From Sutcliffiella horikoshii (GTDB lineage: Bacteria; Bacillota; Bacilli; Bacillales; Bacillaceae_I), in the NCBI RefSeq assembly GCF_019931755.1, contig NZ_CP082921.1, positions 1 to 64,000 of the forward strand: a stretch of DNA of 64,000 nucleotides. Direction: 5' to 3'. The notes under the pieces are model-generated. The model had not been told where the DNA came from. It saw nothing but the letters and a program-made list of their open reading frames with translations, and did not search any database. Position numbers and translations under genes: made by a program. Of the stretch, positions 14,116 through 22,784 are shown piece by piece. Every line of letters starts with the position of its first letter. The first letter of the stretch is position 1.

Positions 14116-14394
14116 TTAACTATCAATTTTATGAATTAAGTCATTATGATAAAATATCCCCTGGTATCCGCCAAAATCAACCGTATAACAAATTTTTAAC
14201 CCAAGATGAATTGAAATTATTCTCCCAGTCTTATTAGCAAAATCTCTTAGATAATAATAATCTTCTAATTGGGTATTTTCTAGGGCAGCAGAAGGCAATT
14301 TTACTTTTACTAGTGCATTTACCTTATAATTCTCTGTAATCTGTACTTTTTCCTCTTCCAATTCTACAAATTCAAAGATTGTTAACTGATTCAC
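14116..14394 (-). CDS. Hypothetical protein with N-terminal clamp-like peptide
   Basis: 92 residues starting (GTG) MNQLTIFEFVELEEEKVQIT.... The N-terminal QLTIFEF resembles a sliding-clamp binding peptide and resembles the N-terminus MNQLSFFEI of the 61611 gene. The remainder is beta-rich: 'VNALVKVKLPSAALENTQLE', 'GLKICYTVDFGGYQGIFYHN'. Family not recognised. Two bases downstream of the HTH gene. Confidence 0.6.
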   Translation of the reverse strand: MNQLTIFEFVELEEEKVQITENYKVNALVKVKLPSAALENTQLEDYYYLRDFANKTGRIISIHLGLKICYTVDFGGYQGIFYHNDLIHKIDS

Positions 14395-14396
14395 AA

Positions 14397-15404
14397 CTAA
14401 ATATCGCCTTTTTCTTCGGTGTCTTCATTCAAATTCCAAGCTGTGTTAAAAGCTTCTATGGATAATTGTTCCATAGACTTATTCTCTTTTTTTGCTCTTT
14501 TTCGAATATACTCTTTTAATTGACTTGGAACAGTAATAATCAAGGTCTCAAGATCACTATCAATATAAAAACCATCCTGCTGGATTAGTATTTTTCCCTC
14601 TAGTAGGTGTTTTTGGAACAAGTCTAATAACTGTTTATCTTTTGATTTAATTAGGACCGGCTTAACTTCCATTTCAATATACTGAGCATCTATGTTATAT
14701 CTAATATTCTGTGGGCCCGTAGCAATATATACTAATTCTATGGCTGCATAAACATCACTCTTTATACTGTGTGGCCTGGGGAATTTAAACTTAACATATC
14801 CTCTTTTTGTGTTATATTCTTTGTTGTCTATAATCTGATATGGCTCAAACCCTCGACTAGTACCAACCTCCAACGAATACTCTTCACCGTTTTCGGTTAT
14901 TATTTTTCCGGTACTACCTTTGATAGTCATAAGTCTGGCATGTTCATGAGTATATTTGTTAACAAACAATTGAAAAAGCAACAAACCTTTATCCTTTATG
15001 TAAAAGTCTTTTCTATCAACTTTTTGGTCCGCAACTACATGATGCTCGCGTTGCCACCGTTCTACCTCCTCTGGTGCAATAAAATAGATTTCTCTACCTC
15101 TGTACAATTGCTTTTCAGCTTTTAAAACATTGTCATGAATATAAGCATTTATCGTAGTAATGTGTATTCCTAATTTATCTGCTACTTCTCCAGTAGTTAG
15201 TCCCGGCTTCATAAATTTCTTTTCTAATTTCTCAACCTCTTCTACAGCAAACACCTTCGTTCTTCTCATTCTCCATTTATGATCGTAAAGTGGAACAAGC
15301 TTCTTTTCACGAACATACTTATAAATTGTATTAGGAGTTACGTTCAGGCGTTCTGCAACCTCTGCAGTTGTTAGGAAATTTTTCTCTTCTTTTTTGTCTA
15401 CCAT
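14397..15404 (-). CDS. Regulator with two MerR/excisionase-type HTH domains
   Basis: 335 residues from ATG 15404 (GAGG, 7 bases; ATG overlaps the upstream TAA). Two HTH_17-like domains: FLTTAEVAERLNVTPNTIYK (about 10-29) and GLTTGEVADKLGIHITTINA (about 70-90), each followed by a short wing. The C-terminal 200 residues are unassigned but end with a ribbon-helix-helix-like stretch 'QLKEYIRKRAKKENKSMEQL'. Likely a plasmid transcription regulator or partition-type DNA-binding protein; targets unknown. Confidence 0.75.
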   Translation of the reverse strand: MVDKKEEKNFLTTAEVAERLNVTPNTIYKYVREKKLVPLYDHKWRMRRTKVFAVEEVEKLEKKFMKPGLTTGEVADKLGIHITTINAYIHDNVLKAEKQLYRGREIYFIAPEEVERWQREHHVVADQKVDRKDFYIKDKGLLLFQLFVNKYTHEHARLMTIKGSTGKIITENGEEYSLEVGTSRGFEPYQIIDNKEYNTKRGYVKFKFPRPHSIKSDVYAAIELVYIATGPQNIRYNIDAQYIEMEVKPVLIKSKDKQLLDLFQKHLLEGKILIQQDGFYIDSDLETLIITVPSQLKEYIRKRAKKENKSMEQLSIEAFNTAWNLNEDTEEKGDI

Positions 15405-15748
15405 TAACAATCCTCACGTTCTGTATTTGGATTTTTAAATAAGTACATAAAAATCATTATAAATGTAGCAATCCATAGGATTACTTTGCTAATGTTTAGT
15501 ATTTTGTATGCATTGTTTTTAGTATCATCTAACGGTGAGGTCAGAGCAATTGAATCATTTGTTACAGATAAATTATTTACTTCATAGAAATTTGGCGAAA
15601 ACAAAAATTTAAAAGATTCTGCTATTCCTAGATAAGCTCCTGTAGGGATAACCCACATTAGTAATAGTCCCACCCAAAATCCCATCCATATAATTAATCC
15701 CCAATCTATTTTTTTGATATTTAAAATAGGTCTAAGAAAATAATTCAT
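15404..15748 (-). CDS. Small two-helix membrane protein
   Basis: 114 residues with two hydrophobic segments: 'WGLIIWMGFWVGLLLMWVIP' (about 16-36) and 'VILWIATFIMIFMYLF' (about 88-104). The loop between them (about 50 residues) would be outside. Site AAGGAGAG. Its stop overlaps the start of the HTH gene (TAATG). Function unknown. Confidence 0.65.
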   Translation of the reverse strand: MNYFLRPILNIKKIDWGLIIWMGFWVGLLLMWVIPTGAYLGIAESFKFLFSPNFYEVNNLSVTNDSIALTSPLDDTKNNAYKILNISKVILWIATFIMIFMYLFKNPNTEREDC

Positions 15749-15944
15749 AGAAACTCTCCTTTTTCTCCACCAAGTGAAAATCCTATTTGTCGGAGATCCA
15801 TATTATCTATACCTTGCATTCTAGCATTTTTCTCCAACAATAATAAACGCGAATAATACCTATAGGTACTTAAAGAGATTTTTTCTTCTTTATTAAGTTC
15901 TAAAGGTTACGTTGAATTACTTCATATTCTTGTTGAAACAACAT
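15745..15944 (-). pseudogene. Frameshifted small gene
   Basis: Starts ATG 15944 with a perfect GTAGGAGG site, encodes MLFQQEYEVIQRNL, then meets TAG. A -1 shift at CTTTAG restores an open frame continuing LELNKEEKISLSTYRYYSRL... to GGEKGEFL and a TGA that overlaps the next ATG. Context, site and coupling all argue that this was a ~66-residue gene. The shift site is not a classical slippery heptamer, so decay or a base-call error is more likely than programmed shifting. Confidence 0.55.
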
Positions 15945-16010
15945 TATTAAGAACCTCCTACCTTTTTCTGGGTTAAAACATATATATTAGCTGTAGATAG
16001 CCAGAATTCT

Positions 16011-16046
16011 AGTAAAAAGGGAGAACAGAAATTAATCTATTCTCCT
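16011..16046 (-). terminator. Attenuator upstream of the 15944 gene
   Basis: On the - strand GGAGAATAGA/TCTGTTCTCC, 6-base loop, then CTTTTT. About 70 bases before the 15944 start. A second hairpin, AGTTTCAT/ATGAAACT (16061-16079), lies just upstream. No gene seen in 15945-16188. Confidence 0.6.
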
Positions 16047-16188
16047 ATTATTTTAAAACTAGTTTCATAGAATGAAACTGTTTCTTTGATTTCACTCTTC
16101 CAATTAGTTATTATACATCATCCAATGTTTATATCGTTTATTTCTCTCTATTTTCAAATAAAATCCGAGTTTCTTCTATTATATATAC

Positions 16189-16581
16189 TTATATTGCTAC
16201 TGTTACCTCTCTACCGTTTGGTCTAATAAACCTAACATAATCAAAATCATGTGAATCTAAATTTAAGCAGAATGGTTGCTCCAAATTGGATATGTTCAGC
16301 TCTTCTTGGTATCTGTCTTTAAGGTGCCGAACTAATCTCATTGCGCTCTTAATTTCTTTATCAGCCCTTTTTGTAACTACAAATTTACTTAGTTTCTCAT
16401 GGAATGCAAAACCGATACCTATTAGTTCACGACGTTCGGGTTTTGAAGCGCCTTTAGCCTTCCATTCGATTAACGCTCCCTGTAGCGACCAGTGTTTGCT
16501 TACAGTAGCTTGATAGATAGGTACATTTTTTCCATTGTATTTTACTGTGGCTAAAATATTGTTCTCATCATAAGTTGCCAT
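16189..16581 (-). CDS. Hypothetical plasmid protein
   Basis: 130 residues, MATYDENNILATVKYNGKNV..., with 'KGASKPERRELIGIGFAFHE' and 'RLVRHLKDRYQEELNI'. Mixed alpha/beta, basic. Site GAGAGGAG. Starts 5 bases after the stop of the 17183 gene, so second in a two-gene operon. Not recognised. Confidence 0.62.
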   Translation of the reverse strand: MATYDENNILATVKYNGKNVPIYQATVSKHWSLQGALIEWKAKGASKPERRELIGIGFAFHEKLSKFVVTKRADKEIKSAMRLVRHLKDRYQEELNISNLEQPFCLNLDSHDFDYVRFIRPNGREVTVAI

Positions 16582-16586
16582 AAATA

Positions 16587-17183
16587 CTACTCCTCTCTTT
16601 GATTCTTTAGTAAAGAATAATTGTCTGGTTTTAAAGGATAAAATGTAACATTCTTATCAGTATGAATGGTTAGTGGATAGACATCCATTTTAGAGTTTGT
16701 CCTTTTGTTTATAACAACTGGAATAAATTCTTTTTGGTTCTTAAGGTACCCCGTATGCCCTTCATACCAGTTGACAGCATCTTCAGCTACAATATGCTCC
16801 CTTCCAAACACCGCTTTCTCTATTAATTCCTCTTCATTCACTTTCTCTAATGCTATTGGCATTACTTTTAACCTTCTAATGCCTTTCATAACGATTCCTA
16901 TAGGATACTTATTCCTTGGTTTAACATCATAGATAACAGCAAGTTCCCCGGTGTCCTTCCTTCTAACCAATAAACCAGGTTTTGCCTCATTCAGTGATAA
17001 AGCAGCTCCTTCTTCCACGCTGTAAGAATATCCAGTCCTTTTCTGCTTGATCTGCTGAATAACTGCTTCTTCCGCTAATCGAAGCAGTTGTTCTGTAGGA
17101 GTATTGTTATTAACCTCCAAGGTCACCTGAACTGGCTTAAAATCTAGGCGTACCGTTTTTGTTACTTTTTTACTCATTTCCAT
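16587..17183 (-). CDS. Hypothetical plasmid protein
   Basis: About 198 residues from ATG 17183 (GAAAGGG). The N-terminus is basic (MSKKVTKTVRLDFKPVQVT), and the centre is beta-rich: 'KPGLLVRRKDTGELAVIYDV'. Family unknown. Its immediate 5' sequence (AGAAAGGGTGTTTAT) is nearly the same as that before the 63793 gene, suggesting related leaders or copied translation signals. Confidence 0.62.
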   Translation of the reverse strand: MEMSKKVTKTVRLDFKPVQVTLEVNNNTPTEQLLRLAEEAVIQQIKQKRTGYSYSVEEGAALSLNEAKPGLLVRRKDTGELAVIYDVKPRNKYPIGIVMKGIRRLKVMPIALEKVNEEELIEKAVFGREHIVAEDAVNWYEGHTGYLKNQKEFIPVVINKRTNSKMDVYPLTIHTDKNVTFYPLKPDNYSLLKNQREE

Positions 17184-17257
17184 AAACACCCTTTCTAAAA
17201 GTTTTTTCTAAGGATTGAAGTATCATAGATAAATTTACCAACTTATCTAATAATTTC

Positions 17258-17286
17258 ATTATAAGTTATTTAACATAGGATTACAA
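17258..17286 (-). promoter_or_regulatory. Sigma-A promoter of the 17183-16189 operon
   Basis: Reading leftward: TTGTAA (17281-17286), 17 bases, TATAAT (17258-17263), followed by a 75-base leader without a terminator. Confidence 0.7.
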
Positions 17287-17606
17287 TATTAAAAGTAATA
17301 TATGTATATTAAGTTATAAGTAGTAATATAAATTGTAGTAGGATTATCTAAACTAATATTCTATTATTTTATATATATGGCATATAAATAGGATTTAAAT
17401 TATTATTAATATATGTATATTAATAATTATAAAAACATCTATATTGAATAATAAGTTATTAATAACATTGGTTACTTCACGTTATCTCAAAAAAAACTGA
17501 GGTGAATTCACCTCAGTCTCACCTTGTACTATTCTCATCCGTGAAGATTAATGTTGCTACATTTCACCATCTAGTAAGATTGAAGCAAACAAGGAGTGAA
17601 CTCTAA
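17287..17606. other. AT-rich intergenic region with two palindromes
   Basis: Very AT-rich spacer between the leftward plasmid genes and the rightward recombinase. ATTATTAATATA/TATATTAATAAT (17402-17413, 17416-17427) is a perfect 12-base inverted repeat. ACTGAGGTGAATTCACCTCAGT (17496-17517) is a perfect palindrome followed on the - strand by T8, so it is a leftward terminator, blocking transcription from the recombinase side. No gene seen. Confidence 0.65.
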
Positions 17607-18773
17607 ATGATTACTCGTCACTTACCAAATTTAACGAATTCAACCACTCTTCCCGCCATACCTATATTAATATCCAACCTAATGGATAATCGTCACTATA
17701 AAAAACTTGTGCTTAGGCGACAGTATAATAAAAAGTTTGGATACGAGAGGTTTCATGATTTTAATGACATAGAAATGATCTATTACTACGTTCATAATCA
17801 AAAAAACATTGATGATTTAAAAAATAAAAGCGAAAGAACCAAAGTGGAATATCTGAGAGAGCTTTTACACTTCTCAAAACACCTGGTTGATTATAATCTT
17901 GAAATTTCCTTAGATATTGAAATGAGAGATGGCTCTTTATTTAAAGGATTAGAAGAAGATCAATTAGAAAAGTATCAAAATTGGCTGGTGTACGAAGCCC
18001 CCATGGTTTTATATAAAAAGGAAAAATTCACTGCTACTACATTGGCCAAGAAAACTACTATAATAAAGGGATTTCTACGCTTTTTATATGATGTAGGGTA
18101 TATCCAGAAAAATATAATAGGAGGGTTAAAGGCAGCAACAGTAAAAAAAGAGGATCTTCCTAATAAAGACCTTAGCCCCACTGAAGTTTTAAAACTGCTA
18201 GAATTTCTCAAGGCTGAAAATCACTCAATTCTCTTCGGTATAATTCATGTTTTAGTTACTACTGGTATTAGAAATAGTGAGTTTTGTCAGCTGAAAGTGA
18301 GAGATCTTAAACGTAATTTTTCTACGGGAGACTATTATATTGATGTAAATGGTAAAGGAAATAAAAATAGAACTTGCGTAATTAAGCCAAAAGTTTATCA
18401 AAGCATATTAGAATTTAGAAAGATGAGAGACCTTGATACGAAGTTAAGCATATCAGATGAAAGCTACCTGTTCACTACCAACACAGGAAGACCATATACT
18501 AATTCCTATTTCTCTACCTATTTAAAAAATGCAATTGCCAGGATACCATTAGAAATTTTAAAAAATAGGGAAAGTCCGATTGGTCCTCACACATTTAGAC
18601 ATGCTTTTGCTATTATCTCTCATTATAGCGGGGCAAATATTTTAGATATCAGTAGAAGTTTGGGGCATGAGAACATTTCAACTACCACCGAGATTTATTT
18701 AGCAAAGGTTTTTGCCCAGGAAAGAAATTCAGTACATCAATGGAAGAATGGCGAATTAAAGGACTTCATATAA
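17607..18773 (+). CDS. Tyrosine recombinase/integrase
   Basis: 388 residues. The catalytic set is visible: Arg in TTGIRNSE (about 221), HTFRH (His and Arg about 328-331), LGHENISTTTEIY (His about 354, Tyr about 364). An N-terminal SAM-like core-binding domain lies at about 55-165. Site AAGGAGTGA. Length and arms resemble phage and plasmid XerD-like integrases. It stands at the junction between plasmid genes and the metal island, and may have been the island's integrase or a multimer-resolution enzyme. Confidence 0.9.
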   Translation: MITRHLPNLTNSTTLPAIPILISNLMDNRHYKKLVLRRQYNKKFGYERFHDFNDIEMIYYYVHNQKNIDDLKNKSERTKVEYLRELLHFSKHLVDYNLEISLDIEMRDGSLFKGLEEDQLEKYQNWLVYEAPMVLYKKEKFTATTLAKKTTIIKGFLRFLYDVGYIQKNIIGGLKAATVKKEDLPNKDLSPTEVLKLLEFLKAENHSILFGIIHVLVTTGIRNSEFCQLKVRDLKRNFSTGDYYIDVNGKGNKNRTCVIKPKVYQSILEFRKMRDLDTKLSISDESYLFTTNTGRPYTNSYFSTYLKNAIARIPLEILKNRESPIGPHTFRHAFAIISHYSGANILDISRSLGHENISTTTEIYLAKVFAQERNSVHQWKNGELKDFI

Positions 18774-18774
18774 G

Positions 18775-18960
18775 AGGCTGGGACAAAAGAATTTAACCAA
18801 AGAAAATCCGAACTAAAATTCATGATTCTACGATTAGAATGTTGAATTAGTGTAGCATTGAAATAAAGTTTAATTAAATTAACTCTATAAACCTTGATAA
18901 AATAGCAAATAGAAAAAGCGTGTTTTGAAAAAAGATTGATCAAAACACGCTTTTTCTGTG
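18775..18960 (+). repeat. Dispersed 'GAGGCTGGGACA' element, copy 1, with terminator
   Basis: Starts two bases after the recombinase stop with GAGGCTGGGACAAAA, contains AAAATCCGAACTAA and ATTGAAATAAAGT, and ends in a strong hairpin AAAAGCGTGTTTTG/CAAAACACGCTTTT (18914-18927, 18941-18954) with T5. A second copy with the same order of segments lies at 40452-40639 on the - strand. I recall similar intergenic elements in Bacillaceae genomes but cannot verify the name. It also terminates the recombinase transcript. Confidence 0.65.
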
Positions 18961-19105
18961 ATCCTTATTCCATTAAAGCGCCCGATTCTTGAATAAGCAG
19001 TTACCTACTATTAGCTGGTTTTGCGGAAGACTTGAATTTGAGATAACTTGTACTATGACCTTAAATTAAAGCTGCTTGGTTGTTTAATTCCAATTATTTC
19101 ATAAA

Positions 19106-19179
19106 GAGCTGTATGGATCGAGAGGTTCACATATAGTTCTGTGAAAGGCTATGGGTGAAAATCCCATTGGCTACTCGAC
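19106..19179 (+). mobile_element. 3' remnant of a group II intron (domains V-VI)
   Basis: 19106-19139 is a 34-base domain V: GAGCTGTATG pairs with CATATAGTTC, the AGC triad is at positions 2-4, and there is a GAGA tetraloop (19120-19123) and a two-base bulge (19128-19129). It is followed by a domain VI hairpin (ATGGG...CCCAT) and the 3' end CTACTCGAC. The 5' domains and the reverse transcriptase are absent, so the copy is dead. The end closely resembles group IIC-type introns of Oceanobacillus, a family that often inserts near terminators; one lies 150 bases upstream. Confidence 0.8.
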
Positions 19180-19580
19180 TGATAAGTCGGGGTTAGTCCC
19201 CACCTCCAAGTCGAATAAAATCAATGGCCATGATCCTCATCTTCATACACAAACGGATCTTCCGGAGGGGCGATCAGCTCCAGTTCTTTTATTTGCAAGA
19301 ATGGGATGCTATTACCACCATACTATATACCTAATATATCCTACCCATTGTATGTACGATTTCTTAATGATAATTATTTCATAACCCAAAAATCCCTACA
19401 ATAAGTATTATTATTTGAGCCCCATTCCTTGTTCTAGGTTCGCGCGCTATATTTTAAAAAAGCACCCGCTCGGCTAACTGTAAGGTTTAATGCGACTTGG
19501 CAATACTGAAACTAATAACATGTAAAATTAACTTTAGAATTAGTTAATCTTGAGATAGTTACATTTCTATAGAAAAAAAT
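19180..19580. other. Intergenic scar without a recognisable gene
   Basis: About 400 bases after the intron remnant. GGGG-TTA-GTCCCC-type short hairpins directly follow the intron end (19189-19202). No convincing reading frame with a ribosome binding site; base composition varies (more GC near 19240-19300), consistent with stitched fragments. Confidence 0.5.
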
Positions 19581-19616
19581 ATATTGAAGGAAGGGAGAGC
19601 TCCCTTCCTTCAATAT
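19581..19616. terminator. Terminator of cadA copy 1
   Basis: Perfect 17-base inverted repeat (ATATTGAAGGAAGGGAG and its complement) around two bases, with T-runs on both sides; four bases after the cadA stop. Confidence 0.9.
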
Positions 19617-19619
19617 ATT

Positions 19620-22178
19620 TTATCTTAGCAACCTCATACTATTAATTATTACAATTAATGCTGCCCCTGTATCACTTAGGACTGCCATCCATAAAGTTAA
19701 ATCACCAGTAAAAATCAGTAACAATGCCACTAGCTTTGTAAGTAGAGAAAACCACACATTTTGTTTGATAATGGTCAACGCTTTTCTACTCAATCGTATA
19801 GTATGAGGAAGTTTCTCAAGATTATCAGCCATCAACACAATATCCGCTGTTTCCATGGCAGTATCCGTACCGGCTCCACCCATGGCAATACCTAAATCAG
19901 CTGTGGCTAGGGCGGGAGCATCATTGATTCCATCTCCCACCATGGCTACTCGTTTCCCTTCAAGCTGAAGTTTCTTCACAGCTTCCACTTTATCTTCAGG
20001 CATCAATTCTGCAAAATAGCGATTCACCCCTGTTTGGGATGCGATTTTCTTTGCGGTTCCTTCATTATCCCCTGTTAGCATCACCATTTCATCAATCCCA
20101 ACTTGTTTTAGCTTATCGATAGCTTGAACAGTGATGGTTCTGATTGCATCTGAAACCGCGATAATACCGAGCACTTCGGTACGTGTACCAATAAGAATCA
20201 GCGTGTTTCCTTCATGCTGTAATTGCTTGATTTGTTTTTCTAGTTCGGAAAGGGATAAATTAAATTCTTCATACAATTTTGGATTCCCCACAAAATACTC
20301 TTGACCATTAATGGTAGCTTGAGCACCTTTGCCTACGAGTGTTTTGAAAGTTTCCCCATTTAGTACTTGAATTCCTTTCTCTGCAGCGTAAGTGGTGATA
20401 GCTTTCGCAATAGGGTGGTTGGAATGCTCTTCAATTGTACGTGCTATTGCAAGCAGATTTTCCTCTGTACTGTTTAAAGGTAAGACCTGAGAAACTTTTG
20501 GTTTTCCTTCCGTTAACGTACCTGTTTTGTCAAAGGCTATGGCATTAATGGCTCCAGCTTTTTCAAGGAAGGTACCTCCTTTAATTAAAACACCATTTTT
20601 AGCAGCATTTCCAATAGCAGAAACAATCGCAACCGGTGTAGAAATCACGAGAGCACAAGGACATGCAACAACAAGCAATGCTAATCCTTTATAGGTCCAT
20701 TCAGACCATGTTCCGATTCCAAGTAAAGGTGGTCCTATTATGATTAGTAATGCTATTATAAAAACTATCGGGGTATAGATGCTTGCAAACCGGTCTACAA
20801 ATGCTTGGGTAGGGGCTTTCTTTTCCTGTGCTTCTTCCACAAGATGAATGATTTTAGCGATTGCTGTATCTTCCACAAGCTTAGTTATTCTGACTTCCAA
20901 TGATCCACTTTCGTTTACCGTTCCAGCAAAAACGGGGTCTCCAACTTCTTTATCAACCGGAATGGACTCGCCAGTAATCGGAGCCTGATTTACAGTGGAA
21001 ATGCCGGAAACAACATCCCCATCCAAGGGGATTTTCTCGCCAGGCTTAACGATAATAATGTCTCCTACTGAAACGTCATCAACAGGGACTTTTAATAATT
21101 GATTCCCTTTTTTTACCACTGCTTCTGATGGTGCCAAATCCATTAAACTACGAATAGATTCTCTAGTACGCTCAATGGACTTATTTTGAAGTGTATTCCC
21201 TAATGCGAATAGCCACACTACTGTAGCCCCTTCGAACCATTCTCCAATTAGAGCAGCTCCGATTGCTGCGGCAGACATGAGAACATTCATATCCAGGGAA
21301 CGACTTTTGATTGCATAGTAAGCACTTCTGATCGGTTTGAATCCACCTACAACAATTGCCGCTGCATATAAAAGAGTGACAAGAATGGGATAGAATCCTG
21401 CATAGGTACCAAAAAAACCAACTGCTAAAAATCCTCCTGAAATAGCTGTTAAAGGCACTTCTTTTCTTTTTTTATTTGGAGTGGAACCATCTTTGGAAAT
21501 AGGGGAAGCAACGAATCCAGCCCTTTTTACCTCTTTCATAATCTCTTGATTATTTGTCTCGTGTACAACATGCATTTTCCCAGTTGAAAAATTCACTCGA
21601 ACGTCCTTAATCGCTGGATTCAAGCTAAGGTGTTTTTCGATGGTTGCTGCACATGCACCGCAATCCATCCCTTCTACTTGAAAGGTATGAACTTGTTTGG
21701 AAGCTTGATACGATACAACATGAAATCCCAGGTTTTTTACTTGTTTTTCAATTTTCCCGTTTAGAGAAGATACCCCGGTTTCCACCTGCATCTTACCTGC
21801 ACTGTAGTTGACATTTACCTTGTTCACGCCTTCTATTTTGGAAATACTTTTCTCGATTGTGGCTGCACAAGAGGGACAGTCCATCCCTTTGACTTCATAC
21901 TGCAGTTTCTCGACTACATTTGGTGTAGCTGAAAGATGTTCGACCAGGGAATTGTCTGATTTTCCGCTACAACAAGCTGAAACCTTTTTATCATCATCCA
22001 TTCTTTCTTCCTCCTTACAGCATGAGGCAGGATGGACATTTTCATTGTGATGTGTTGTATTACTGCAGCATGAGTCCTTTTCCAAATTCCCCTGCAAAAG
22101 AGGAATGGAAGAGGAGGAATCTTGCATACTATCATTCTTGGAACAACAACTATTTGATTTTGGTTGATCTGTTGACAT
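19620..22178 (-). CDS. cadA: Cd/Zn/Pb-exporting P1B-type ATPase CadA, copy 1
   Basis: About 852 residues from ATG 22178 (site GAAGGGTGAG); an upstream in-frame ATG at 22217 has no site. A Cys-rich N-terminal tail (repeated CC pairs, 'NSCCSKN', 'ASCCKEE') is followed by two HMA domains, GMDCPSCAATIE and GMDCGACAATIE. Then the ATPase core with CPC in [11 protein letters not shown] (about 506), DKTGT (about 547), HP motif NHPIAKA and GDGINDAP. The CPC motif and CadC neighbour indicate divalent cation efflux at the cell membrane. Longer than the pI258 CadA because of the extra HMA and Cys tail. 59 bases after cadC; same operon. Confidence 0.95.
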   Translation of the reverse strand: MSTDQPKSNSCCSKNDSMQDSSSSIPLLQGNLEKDSCCSNTTHHNENVHPASCCKEEERMDDDKKVSACCSGKSDNSLVEHLSATPNVVEKLQYEVKGMDCPSCAATIEKSISKIEGVNKVNVNYSAGKMQVETGVSSLNGKIEKQVKNLGFHVVSYQASKQVHTFQVEGMDCGACAATIEKHLSLNPAIKDVRVNFSTGKMHVVHETNNQEIMKEVKRAGFVASPISKDGSTPNKKRKEVPLTAISGGFLAVGFFGTYAGFYPILVTLLYAAAIVVGGFKPIRSAYYAIKSRSLDMNVLMSAAAIGAALIGEWFEGATVVWLFALGNTLQNKSIERTRESIRSLMDLAPSEAVVKKGNQLLKVPVDDVSVGDIIIVKPGEKIPLDGDVVSGISTVNQAPITGESIPVDKEVGDPVFAGTVNESGSLEVRITKLVEDTAIAKIIHLVEEAQEKKAPTQAFVDRFASIYTPIVFIIALLIIIGPPLLGIGTWSEWTYKGLALLVVACPCALVISTPVAIVSAIGNAAKNGVLIKGGTFLEKAGAINAIAFDKTGTLTEGKPKVSQVLPLNSTEENLLAIARTIEEHSNHPIAKAITTYAAEKGIQVLNGETFKTLVGKGAQATINGQEYFVGNPKLYEEFNLSLSELEKQIKQLQHEGNTLILIGTRTEVLGIIAVSDAIRTITVQAIDKLKQVGIDEMVMLTGDNEGTAKKIASQTGVNRYFAELMPEDKVEAVKKLQLEGKRVAMVGDGINDAPALATADLGIAMGGAGTDTAMETADIVLMADNLEKLPHTIRLSRKALTIIKQNVWFSLLTKLVALLLIFTGDLTLWMAVLSDTGAALIVIINSMRLLR

Positions 22179-22237
22179 AATTCTCACCCTTCGTCCGGTA
22201 TTCCTGTTGTCATCCATATCTAAGTATGGAATACTCT

Positions 22238-22621
22238 CTATTCCTTGACCACTTCTTCTTTGTAATGTATTAATGCAATAGATACTAATTGGTGAATATG
22301 ATCATCAGCCAATGAATAAAACACTAATTTTCCTTCTTTACGATACTTCGCCAGGTTCATACTCCTTAACAATCTCAGATGATGGGACGCAGTGGCAGTG
22401 GAAGATCCAATGATATTCGCCACATCACAAACGCACAATTCTTTCTCCAAAGTTAAAGCATAAGCAATCTTTATTCTGGTGGAATCGGAGAGTGCTTTAA
22501 AAATCAACTCCACTCCGTTTACTTCTTCTACTCTATTTTTTAGGGTATTAACCTTTGGTTCATCAAAGCAAAAAGTTTCACAAGTGTCCTTTTCAGCAGT
22601 TTGAATCAATTTTTCTGACAT
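22238..22621 (-). CDS. cadC: ArsR/SmtB-family repressor CadC, copy 1
   Basis: About 127 residues from ATG 22621 (site AGGAGTGGGG). The CadC signature is present: N-terminal [20 protein letters not shown] with the alpha-3 metal ligands, helix-turn-helix SSTATASHHLRLLR, and a C-terminal YSLADDHIHQLVSIALIHYKEE. Binds two candidate operators upstream (22636-22657 and 22705-22730) and releases them on Cd, Pb or Zn. Divergent from the copC-like operon. Confidence 0.93.
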   Translation of the reverse strand: MSEKLIQTAEKDTCETFCFDEPKVNTLKNRVEEVNGVELIFKALSDSTRIKIAYALTLEKELCVCDVANIIGSSTATASHHLRLLRSMNLAKYRKEGKLVFYSLADDHIHQLVSIALIHYKEEVVKE

Positions 22622-22635
22622 GTGTTTCCCCACTC

Positions 22636-22657
22636 CTATTCAAACGTTCATTTGATT
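22636..22657. promoter_or_regulatory. CadC operator half next to cadC
   Basis: TATTCAAA-CGTTCA-TTTGATTA: inverted arms TCAAA/TTTGA with a 6-base spacer, the same spacing as the operator at 22705. It overlaps the cadC leader. Confidence 0.6.
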
Positions 22658-22672
22658 ATTAGTTCTAAGATT

Positions 22673-22750
22673 ATGTTATGCCATGTTTTTAATATTGTCA
22701 AAACTTTATTCAAATACCCTTTTGAATAAATGTTCTTACTTTGTTAGAAT
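22673..22750. promoter_or_regulatory. Divergent promoters with CadC-type operator
   Basis: Operator: TTTATTCAAA-TACCCT-TTTGAATAAA, perfect 10-base arms (22705-22714, 22721-22730). Leftward cadCA promoter: TTGACA (22696-22701), 17 bases, TAACAT (22673-22678). Rightward copC promoter: TTGAAT (22722-22727), 17 bases, TAGAAT (22745-22750), with its -35 inside the operator. One repressor therefore probably controls both directions. Confidence 0.72.
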
Positions 22751-22784
22751 GAATCCGATAAAGAATAATATTGGAGGCATCCTT

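Noticed and set aside
18960..19180. Intact group II intron with reverse transcriptase
   Set aside because: Only domains V-VI are present; no reverse transcriptase reading frame exists around it.
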